From CAZHUN01 sp043801115 (GTDB lineage: Archaea; Iainarchaeota; Iainarchaeia; Iainarchaeales; UBA10191): 11,752 nucleotides of DNA. The stretch's first letter is position 1. Every line of letters starts with the position of its first letter. Of the stretch, positions 6,819 to 11,752 are shown piece by piece. The DNA lies in contig JAZDMJ010000059.1 in NCBI GenBank assembly GCA_043801115.1, forward strand, positions 1 through 11,752, in the 5' to 3' direction. The notes below the pieces were generated by a model. It worked only from the letters and a program-made list of their open reading frames with translations. It searched no databases and was not told the DNA's origin. The translations under genes and the position numbers were made by a program.

Positions 6819-7523
6819 TTATGGTAAGAAGTTTTTGCGGGCAGGTTGTTCGCATGTCGGCATTAACTTCCTCTTGATTGCGGCGCATTCTTCTTTTGTC
6901 AAAGTTTGGGCAAATTTTCTGCCCTTGAATTTTAACGACTTCAAGTCTTCTTTCATTAGATTTCCTAGCTTGCTGGTTGGAATGTCGCGCATGGTAATGC
7001 AGGGAAAACAATCGCCGTTAGAAGTTATTCCTATGTTGATTCCAGCAGAGCAACGCTTTACTTTGAGGTTCTTTCTTTTGGCCAGCTCGGTTTTGGAGGA
7101 AGGAACAAAATTTTCGATGTAAAGTCTCGCTTTTTCTCTTTTGAAAAAATTTACGGCATCCATATTTTTGTTGCTGTTTAAAACCATGAATCCGCAAACT
7201 TTTTTCTTTATCCTTGCTATTTTGTTTTTGGGCGCTTTTTGAAAGTTTTTTACAGACACGTAAACTTTGAATCCGAGCTTTTTCGCGGCATTCAGCTTTT
7301 CGTCGTTTATGTATTTAATGTCTGAAAGAAGACTTTTTTCTCTTGTTTTTGCAAAAATTTCAAGAATTCTTTTCCATTGCCTTGGCTTTAACGGTTCTCC
7401 GCCCAGGCCAATGCGTTGATTTTTCGTTTTTTCCGAAATAATTTTTAATTTTTCGAAATCAAGTTTGACTTTTATACTGCTTTTGACTCTTAAGTCTTCG
7501 TTTCCTATCTGTATTTCAATCAT
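6819..7523 (-). CDS. Pseudo-radical-SAM/SPASM-like protein, last gene of the RiPP operon, 234 aa
   Basis: Part of this protein resembles a radical SAM/SPASM enzyme. IGLGGEPLKPRQWKRIL (about 38-54) is the GGEP SAM-contact motif and its helix. C158-SAG-x7-SNG-D-C-F-P-C175 follows the first part of the SPASM motif (C, about 12 residues, G-x4-C), with further Cys at 172, 213 and 224. The defining CxxxCxxC cluster motif is absent, and there is no cysteine at all before residue 110. The protein is also much shorter than the 356-aa enzyme in the same operon. It may bind one auxiliary Fe-S cluster and act as a non-catalytic partner or scaffold. 'Pseudo-rSAM' proteins are known from other RiPP-type systems. 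The start at 7523 overlaps the TIM-barrel stop as ATGA, so translation is coupled. Function is inferred. Confidence 0.7.
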   Translation of the reverse strand: MIEIQIGNEDLRVKSSIKVKLDFEKLKIISEKTKNQRIGLGGEPLKPRQWKRILEIFAKTREKSLLSDIKYINDEKLNAAKKLGFKVYVSVKNFQKAPKNKIARIKKKVCGFMVLNSNKNMDAVNFFKREKARLYIENFVPSSKTELAKRKNLKVKRCSAGINIGITSNGDCFPCITMRDIPTSKLGNLMKEDLKSLKFKGRKFAQTLTKEECAAIKRKLMPTCEQPARKNFLP

Positions 7524-8224
7524 AAAATTTCATTAATTAGGTTTATGCTGTCTTCAAAATCTCTTTTGTTGAGCATTTCTAGAATGAGTGCTTTTCGCCC
7601 AATGTTGGGAACTATTTTTTTGTAGTCTATATTTCCTTTTGCAAGCGAGTTGTGGGTGTCTTTTTTCCCAAAGTTATTATGGGCGTGTATTCCGAAGCAC
7701 TTGTCCACGAGTCTTTCGAAGAATTTTTCGCCTCCGCCCGCGTAAATGTTGGCGTGCCCCAAGTCAAGCATGAGCTTGAAGTGTTTTGACGAAAAAGAAT
7801 TCGAAAAATGTCCCATCACGTTTTGGGAGTCCTGAAAGTTTTCCAAAAAAATGGACTTCCTGTGTTTTTTTGCTTCTTTAATCAGTTCTTCAATGCTATC
7901 AGACGCCCTTTTGTTCCAACCATTTTGTCCTTCGTAGAGCGGGCAGTATCCGGAGTGGATTGTTATGCCATTTGCGTTCGCTCTCTTTGCAAGGGCAATT
8001 GCTTTTTTTACCTCGTTAATGGTTAACCTTCGAACCTGCGCATTGTATGCGCCAAGGTTTAGTTCGGCAAACCTAGAGTGGATTACAATCAAACCATGTT
8101 CGGCGGTCTTTTTGGGCGACTTTTTTCCCTCCATATGGTATTCAAATCCGTCCGCTTTGCACTCTCTCGCCAGCAAAGCCGAGTCGCAAAAAGAAAGCTG
8201 AGGATTTGAACACAACAGTTTCAT
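7520..8224 (-). CDS. AP-endonuclease-2/xylose-isomerase-like TIM barrel in the RiPP operon
   Basis: This 234-aa protein belongs to the AP2EC/xylose-isomerase-like TIM-barrel fold. All nine metal-ligand positions of endonuclease IV can be matched in order: H49 (LIVIHS), H90 (ITIHSG), E128 (IFLENF), D154 and H157 (LMLDLGHAN), H180 or H182 (GIHAHNN), D189 and H191 (KKDTH), E216 (LILEML). A di- or trinuclear metal centre is therefore likely. It is shorter than endonuclease IV (about 280 aa). In this context, between a PqqD-like protein and a pseudo-radical-SAM protein, it is more plausibly a peptide-modifying enzyme than a DNA repair enzyme. Related-fold enzymes (DUF692/MNIO, such as MbnB and TglH) act on Cys residues of RiPP precursors. 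The substrate here is unknown. It overlaps both neighbours by ATGA (8221-8224 and 7520-7523). Confidence 0.75.
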   Translation of the reverse strand: MKLLCSNPQLSFCDSALLARECKADGFEYHMEGKKSPKKTAEHGLIVIHSRFAELNLGAYNAQVRRLTINEVKKAIALAKRANANGITIHSGYCPLYEGQNGWNKRASDSIEELIKEAKKHRKSIFLENFQDSQNVMGHFSNSFSSKHFKLMLDLGHANIYAGGGEKFFERLVDKCFGIHAHNNFGKKDTHNSLAKGNIDYKKIVPNIGRKALILEMLNKRDFEDSINLINEIL

Positions 8225-8487
8225 TCAGCCAGCTCCAAGAAATTCTTTTCGAGAAGCGTTTTCACAACTTTTGCGAAAGATTGCTTCAAGTCTTCACGTC
8301 CTTTTTTAGGAAACTCCTTTCTTAATTCGCCTATCAATTCGTCGAAGCTTTTTTCGGTTTGGCACTTATCCAAAACCATCGCCGTGGAAAGATTCAACTG
8401 TGCAATCCTGTCGGTTTTTGGATCGTACACAAAAACTTTCTCGAGATAAACTCTGCTTTTCAGTTCCTGATTTGTTTTAATCCTCAT
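8221..8487 (-). CDS. PqqD-like RiPP recognition element protein, 88 aa
   Basis: The sequence follows the PqqD-family pattern. A beta-hairpin region (YLEKVFVYDPKTDRIAQLN) is followed by a helix (STAMVLDKC), the segment SFDELIGELRKEFP, and a last helix (VVKTLLEKNFLEL). PqqD-like domains bind the leader of a RiPP precursor and present it to a radical SAM/SPASM enzyme, here the overlapping upstream gene. Length fits the family (about 90 aa). I chose the ATG at 8487 because it overlaps the radical SAM stop by 11 nt and has GGGTG a few bases upstream. An ATG at 8526 would add 13 residues lying before the domain. The stop overlaps the TIM-barrel start as ATGA. The combination of PqqD-like protein and rSAM/SPASM is a hallmark of peptide maturation, as in PQQ and mycofactocin loci. 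Confidence 0.8.
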   Translation of the reverse strand: MRIKTNQELKSRVYLEKVFVYDPKTDRIAQLNLSTAMVLDKCQTEKSFDELIGELRKEFPKKGREDLKQSFAKVVKTLLEKNFLELAE

Positions 8488-9547
8488 CCGGACACCCGCT
8501 TTTTTGTTGGAAATCCAAACTGTCATAATTTTGTAGCAGTAGTGCTTTGCACGCCTTCGAACAAATTGGGGGATAACTGCAGTCCTTGCACTTGGAAGTG
8601 AATTTGAAAGCGTTTACTTTCCTAAAGAATGCGTTATTTTCCTTGGACATTTTTTCTTCAAGGATGTTTCCAATTTTTAACCTCTCGCACCAAATCAGCA
8701 TCGCGCAAGGGTACAAATCCCCGTTTGGCATCATCACGGCATAGGCCATCCCGCCCGAGCAGCCGCCATCTGAAATATCGGATTGCATCAGCACTTTCAA
8801 GAAAGTCTTTCTATTTTTTATTTTGCGATAAACTTTGGCGGCTTCTTCCGCGCTTAATTGTTTTTCTTTTATTCCCGCTCCCCGGCCTACGGGGACAAAG
8901 CCTCCAAAAGAGACTCCTTTTACCCTCAATTTCTCGCAAAAATCGAAGAATTCGCCGATTTTTTCGAAATTGTCCTTTGTTATTACAAATCCAAGATAGA
9001 CATTGAGACCGGACTTTACAAACCTTTCAATGTTTTCGGCGATTTTTTCAAAATTTTTTCCTGCCCTAACCTTCTCGTACGTGCTTGGGTCTGGGGCGTC
9101 GACGCTGACTTGCAGTACGTGGTAGGGATTTTTTTTCAATTCGTTGACTAGCGCTTCGTCGAAGATGGTTCCATTGGTCGAAATACTTCTGACGGAAATT
9201 CCGTTCTTTTTGAGCTCTTGAACTGCAAGAACAGTCTTTCCGCTTTCCAAAAAAGGTTCTCCGCCCAGAATATCGACGCTAAAAATTTCGTGCTTTTTCA
9301 AAGCCAAAGCGATTTTTTGAATTTGCTCGTTTTCTGGCTTTTCAAAAGAAACGCTTTTTTCAGGGAGAAAACAGTACGGGCACCGAAGGTTGCAGTTGAG
9401 ATTGATGAACCAGGTGATTTGAAACGGAAAAAAAGTGTCAAGATAGGCGTCATCATCAATTGATGGGTCCTCTGCTCCTTGCGCTGTTTCTTCTTCTCGT
9501 ATATACTGGTTCAAAAATTTTTCAGAAAATTCTTGGACTGACCGCAT
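8477..9547 (-). CDS. Radical SAM/SPASM peptide-modifying enzyme, 356 aa
   Basis: A complete radical SAM enzyme with a SPASM C-terminal domain. The core cluster motif is C52-NLR-C56-PY-C59, the SAM-contact motif is GGEP (95-98), and QVSVDA (146-151) fits a later core strand. The SPASM motif is intact: C263, then G276-x4-C281, then C320-x2-C323-x5-C329-x3-C333 and a final C352. It therefore should carry two auxiliary 4Fe-4S clusters like PqqE, MftC and sactisynthases. These enzymes make radical-mediated changes (C-C, thioether, decarboxylation, splicing) in ribosomal peptides. An N-terminal extension of about 45 acidic residues precedes the core. The ATG abuts the stop of the 36-codon precursor gene (TAA-ATG), with GGGA upstream, so translation is probably coupled. 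The substrate is inferred to be that peptide. The specific reaction cannot be told from sequence. Confidence 0.92.
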   Translation of the reverse strand: MRSVQEFSEKFLNQYIREEETAQGAEDPSIDDDAYLDTFFPFQITWFINLNCNLRCPYCFLPEKSVSFEKPENEQIQKIALALKKHEIFSVDILGGEPFLESGKTVLAVQELKKNGISVRSISTNGTIFDEALVNELKKNPYHVLQVSVDAPDPSTYEKVRAGKNFEKIAENIERFVKSGLNVYLGFVITKDNFEKIGEFFDFCEKLRVKGVSFGGFVPVGRGAGIKEKQLSAEEAAKVYRKIKNRKTFLKVLMQSDISDGGCSGGMAYAVMMPNGDLYPCAMLIWCERLKIGNILEEKMSKENNAFFRKVNAFKFTSKCKDCSYPPICSKACKALLLQNYDSLDFQQKSGCPDED

Positions 9548-9658
9548 TTAATTTCCCGTAAATCCGGCAGGGCAGCCATCTTTCCCATAACATGACTTTA
9601 TGATTCCTCTGTATTCCGGTTCCTGAAATTCAATCTTTTTCTCGACAAGTTTTTGCAC
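9548..9658 (-). CDS. Putative RiPP precursor peptide, 36 aa
   Basis: This small gene fills the gap between the operon promoter and the radical SAM gene. It starts at GTG (9656-9658), five bases after a strong Shine-Dalgarno (AGGGGTG, 9664-9670), and ends at TAA immediately before the radical SAM ATG. The first 22 residues are charged and leader-like. They contain FQEPEYRG (11-18), resembling the Y/F-x-x-P-x-(L/Y) motif through which many RiPP leaders bind PqqD-type recognition elements. The C-terminal 14 residues, CYGKDGCPAGFTGN, are rich in Gly with Cys at 23 and 29, Tyr, Phe, Thr and Pro, which is typical of a modifiable core. No signal peptide is seen. The neighbours (rSAM/SPASM, PqqD-like) make a precursor role very plausible. 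It is too small for routine gene callers. The modification and any leader cleavage site are unknown. Confidence 0.82.
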   Translation of the reverse strand: MQKLVEKKIEFQEPEYRGIIKSCYGKDGCPAGFTGN

Positions 9659-9693
9659 AGAAACACCCCTGTATTGTTTCTTGGTAAATGAAC

Positions 9694-9701
9694 AATATAA
9701 A
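9694..9701 (-). promoter_or_regulatory. TATA box of the RiPP operon
   Basis: The minus strand reads GGAAAAATTTATATTG, with TTTATATT as the TATA element. Transcription should start near 9671. That leaves a leader of about 13 nt holding the AGGGGTG ribosome-binding site of the precursor gene. No other promoter-like gap exists down to 6819. Confidence 0.65.
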
Positions 9702-9730
9702 TTTTTCCAAAAGTTCGGCAAATGACGTAT

Positions 9731-10405
9731 TTACGCGTATTTCTTTCGGGCTTCGGCTATCATCGCGGCGAACTCTTTGCGGGCTTTCTTCGCCCCTTTT
9801 TTGTTGTTGGGTTGGGTAATTATTTTTTCAAACCGTTTTAAAAAGGCAGGGTCGAGTTTTTTTAACTCGTTCTTGTAATCTTTTATCGACGTAGAAGATG
9901 AGTTGTTGAATTCTATGACGTCCCTGCCAAGCCAGAACGAGTATAGTACGAGCGAGAGTTTTTCCATCGAATTTTCATTTTCTTCAAAAAACTTGTCGAA
10001 CTTGTCTAAACCATCTTCGGCCTGAGCGATTCTCTTTTTGATGTCGACGTTGAACCTGAACTTTTTCGCTTTTTGGATGAGCATTTTCGCTTTTTTCGTC
10101 TTGTCGAACAGCAGTACTGAATGCCTAAGTTGGTCTATTCTGGGAACCAGCTTTTCGGCAATGTCTTTTTCGATTTCTTGCGGGCTTGCATATATGAGTT
10201 GGATTTTCTTTCCCCCAAACTTTTCGGTTTCGATATTGTCTCGGGTGTCTTTTTGCAATTTTTTCGAAGTTATCACGATGATGTCGATGTCCGAATGTTC
10301 GGTCGCGGTTCCTTTTGCGACAGATCCAACGACAATCGCCGCTGAAACGTTTTTTCTTTTTTCCAAGACTTTTTTAAATTCCTTTAAAACCGCTTCGTGC
10401 TGCAT
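9731..10405 (-). CDS. Polymerase-beta-type nucleotidyltransferase with helical C-terminus, 224 aa
   Basis: The N-terminal domain has the minimal nucleotidyltransferase signature: VVGSVAKGTATEHSDIDI, with G27-S28, K31-G32 and the metal-binding D39 and D41. At the position of the usual third carboxylate the strand reads GKKIQLIYAS, with Gln, so this residue may be missing or lie elsewhere. The C-terminal half (about 105-224) is helical and rich in Lys, with no HEPN R-x4-H motif that I can see. It could be a stand-alone nucleotide-transferring enzyme or a toxin-like protein. No partner antitoxin gene is adjacent. The ATG at 10405 has GGGAG about 11 nt upstream and a TATA-like ATTTTAAG at 10443-10450. 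It is followed by about 70 nt holding the RiPP operon promoter. Confidence 0.75.
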   Translation of the reverse strand: MQHEAVLKEFKKVLEKRKNVSAAIVVGSVAKGTATEHSDIDIIVITSKKLQKDTRDNIETEKFGGKKIQLIYASPQEIEKDIAEKLVPRIDQLRHSVLLFDKTKKAKMLIQKAKKFRFNVDIKKRIAQAEDGLDKFDKFFEENENSMEKLSLVLYSFWLGRDVIEFNNSSSTSIKDYKNELKKLDPAFLKRFEKIITQPNNKKGAKKARKEFAAMIAEARKKYA

Positions 10406-10413
10406 GAGGAACG

Positions 10414-10450
10414 CTCCCGTATAAAGTCCTTTTGTGGCGAAACTTAAAAT
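10414..10450. promoter_or_regulatory. Overlapping divergent promoters
   Basis: Only 45 bp separate the two divergent start codons. On the plus strand, gtataaag (10414-10421) lies about 30-37 nt before the ATG at 10451, giving a nearly leaderless transcript. On the minus strand, ATTTTAAG (10443-10450) lies 38-45 nt before the ATG at 10405. The two core promoters overlap, so binding of one transcription complex may exclude the other. Confidence 0.45.
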
Positions 10451-11752
10451 ATGAATGTTTTGCTCGTACAGAACAAGGCAAGGGGAAGAATCGCCTTTCC
10501 CTTAAATCTGCTGTATTTGGCTTCCGTGGCAGAAAAAGGCGGACACAAAGTCAAAATTCTCGACCTGCAAGTTGAAGATATCGGCCGTTTTTTGGATTCC
10601 TTCCGTCCCGAAATCGTTGGCATTACAGTCTATTCTTACACTTTCAAAGAGTGCGAAAAAACCGCCTCTTATATTAAAGGCAGGCTTCCGGAAGTTCCAA
10701 TCATCGCCGGAGGGATTCACGCCACGACAATGCCGGAAGAATTTTTCGAAAAAAAATTGCAAGTCGATTTTGTTGCAATCGGAGAAGGAGAAGAAACGTT
10801 TAAAGAATTTCTTGAAAACTATCCCGAAAAATTGAAAGAGGTTAACGGTCTTTTGTTCAGGGAAAAAAACAAACTTTTTAGAACGCCTTTGAGGCCGCCA
10901 ATTTCGGATTTGGACTCTTTGCCACCGCTTGATTTTGGCCTGGTCGACTTCTCAAGATATGCCGGATTTGCATACGTTTTGGGAAGCAGGGGATGCCACC
11001 ACCAGTGCACTTTCTGCTGTGTTCCGCAGGTTTACGGCAAAAAAATTCGCTTGAGAAGCCCAGAAAAGGTGGTTGAAGAAATAGAACAGTTGACTGAAAA
11101 TTTCGAGGTAAAAAGAGTCAAGTTTGCGGATGCGGACATTGCGGCCGTACTTCCTTGGTTCGAAAAATTGTTGTTGGAGATACGAAACCAAAAAGTGAAA
11201 GCGGAATTTTTTTCGGAAACAAGGGTTGACTCCTTAAAACAGTTCAACACAACGCATTTCGAGCTCATGAAAGAGGCCGGGTTTGACAGAATATATGTTG
11301 GAGTCGAAAATTTTTCCCAAAAAATACTGGATTATTACGAAAAGGGGTTCAAAGCGAAAGACGCCCTTCCCGTCTTGAAGAATTGCATTGACAATGGAAT
11401 TATTCCCGTTGCATACATTATTCTTATTTCGCCAGCCGACACTCTTGACACCATTGGGGAAAATCTCGATGGCATTGCAGAACTGGTTGAACTTGGCGGT
11501 TTTGTGTTTGTCAACGAAAATGTCATTCCATTGCCTGGAACGGTTTTGAGAGAGCGGGTGGATGGCCGACAGCTTGAATTGTGGATTGACGGCGTTTCAA
11601 AAAAACCGTTTATATTGTCGGACGAAAAGGCGGACGCATTTTTCGACCTCGTGCTGAAAGAGGAAAATTCCAAAGAGCTTGAAAGAATGCACGTTTTGCT
11701 TTCCAAAGCAGTCGATGACAAAGATTATGCGTCGGCAAAGAAGCACAACCTC
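10451..11752 (+). CDS. B12-binding-type radical SAM enzyme, N-terminal 434 aa (cut by window edge)
   Basis: The frame stays open from the ATG at 10451 to the right edge. The first part (about 1-120) resembles a cobalamin-binding Rossmann domain: MNVLLVQ, FPLNLLYLASVAEKGGHKVKILDL, a VGITVYSYTFKE strand, IIAGGIHATTMPEEFF and DFVAIGEGEETFKEF. A linker follows (PPLDFGLVDFSRY), then the radical SAM core with GSRGCHHQCTFC (C182, C186, C189) and later SETRVDSL and YVGVENFSQKIL. This is the BchE/P-methylase class architecture, whose members perform methylations, cyclisations and other radical reactions. The His of the classic cobalamin-binding DxHxxG motif is not evident, so B12 use is uncertain. A stop at 10445-10447 rules out an upstream in-frame start. 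The role is unknown; divergent orientation gives no operon clue. Confidence 0.85.
   Translation, partial: MNVLLVQNKARGRIAFPLNLLYLASVAEKGGHKVKILDLQVEDIGRFLDSFRPEIVGITVYSYTFKECEKTASYIKGRLPEVPIIAGGIHATTMPEEFFEKKLQVDFVAIGEGEETFKEFLENYPEKLKEVNGLLFREKNKLFRTPLRPPISDLDSLPPLDFGLVDFSRYAGFAYVLGSRGCHHQCTFCCVPQVYGKKIRLRSPEKVVEEIEQLTENFEVKRVKFADADIAAVLPWFEKLLLEIRNQKVKAEFFSETRVDSLKQFNTTHFELMKEAGFDRIYVGVENFSQKILDYYEKGFKAKDALPVLKNCIDNGIIPVAYIILISPADTLDTIGENLDGIAELVELGGFVFVNENVIPLPGTVLRERVDGRQLELWIDGVSKKPFILSDEKADAFFDLVLKEENSKELERMHVLLSKAVDDKDYASAKKHNL

Noticed and set aside
7520..8224. TIM barrel as a member of the DUF692/MNIO family itself
   Set aside because: Length and the D-x2-H and D-x-H motifs fit the AP2EC/endonuclease-IV pattern better; only the fold is shared.
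8221..8526. PqqD-like protein beginning at ATG 8526
   Set aside because: The extra 13 residues lie before the domain and inside the rSAM gene. ATG 8487 has GGGTG upstream and a short overlap.
1..11752. CRISPR array, insertion sequence, tRNA or rRNA
   Set aside because: No regularly spaced repeats, transposase motifs, terminal inverted repeats, cloverleaf or rRNA-like stretches were seen.

Overview
The window looks archaeal, probably from a small-genome (DPANN-type, for example Diapherotrites-like) lineage. The group II chaperonin (thermosome), TATA/BRE promoters about 25-30 nt upstream of start sites, at least one apparently leaderless gene, GGTG/GGAGG ribosome binding sites and CARDB and beta-roll surface proteins all fit this. 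The exact lineage is an inference, since no rRNA or tRNA is present.

Layout, left to right. (1) The C-terminal tail of an unidentified protein, with a DQN-repeat end, at the left edge (+). (2) A secreted 509-aa YadA-head/beta-roll adhesin-like protein (+). (3) Convergent to it, a two-gene AbiE-like toxin-antitoxin module (-): a winged-helix antitoxin/regulator, whose helix-turn-helix is joined to its start only through a -1 frame change in an A run, then a nucleotidyltransferase starting at an ATGA overlap. A palindrome sits just upstream of its promoter. A decayed copy of the adhesin gene's 3' end plus terminator lies on the far side, so the module is bracketed by degenerate direct repeats. 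(4) A 612-aa secreted/membrane protein with two CARDB domains (+). (5) Convergent to it, a complete thermosome subunit (-). (6) A compact five-gene operon (-, 9658 to 6819). (7) A GSxAKG/SDID nucleotidyltransferase (-). (8) Divergent from it, the start of a B12-binding-type radical SAM enzyme, cut by the right edge (+).

The main discovery is region 6. It looks like a complete ribosomally synthesised, post-translationally modified peptide (RiPP) locus. In order it holds: a 36-codon precursor gene starting at GTG with a strong Shine-Dalgarno and its own TATA box, ending CYGKDGCPAGFTGN; a radical SAM/SPASM enzyme whose ATG abuts the precursor stop; a PqqD-like RiPP recognition element; an endonuclease-IV-fold (AP2EC) TIM barrel keeping all nine trinuclear-metal ligands; and a 'pseudo-radical-SAM' protein with GGEP and a SPASM-like Cys motif but no CxxxCxxC. 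All downstream junctions are stop/start overlaps or abutments, implying one transcript with coupled translation. The peptide is presumably bound by the PqqD protein through a F-x-x-P-x-Y leader motif, modified by the radical SAM enzyme at its Cys/Tyr/Gly-rich core, and further processed by the TIM barrel and pseudo-enzyme. The product chemistry is unknown.

No CRISPR array, insertion sequence, tRNA or rRNA was recognised.
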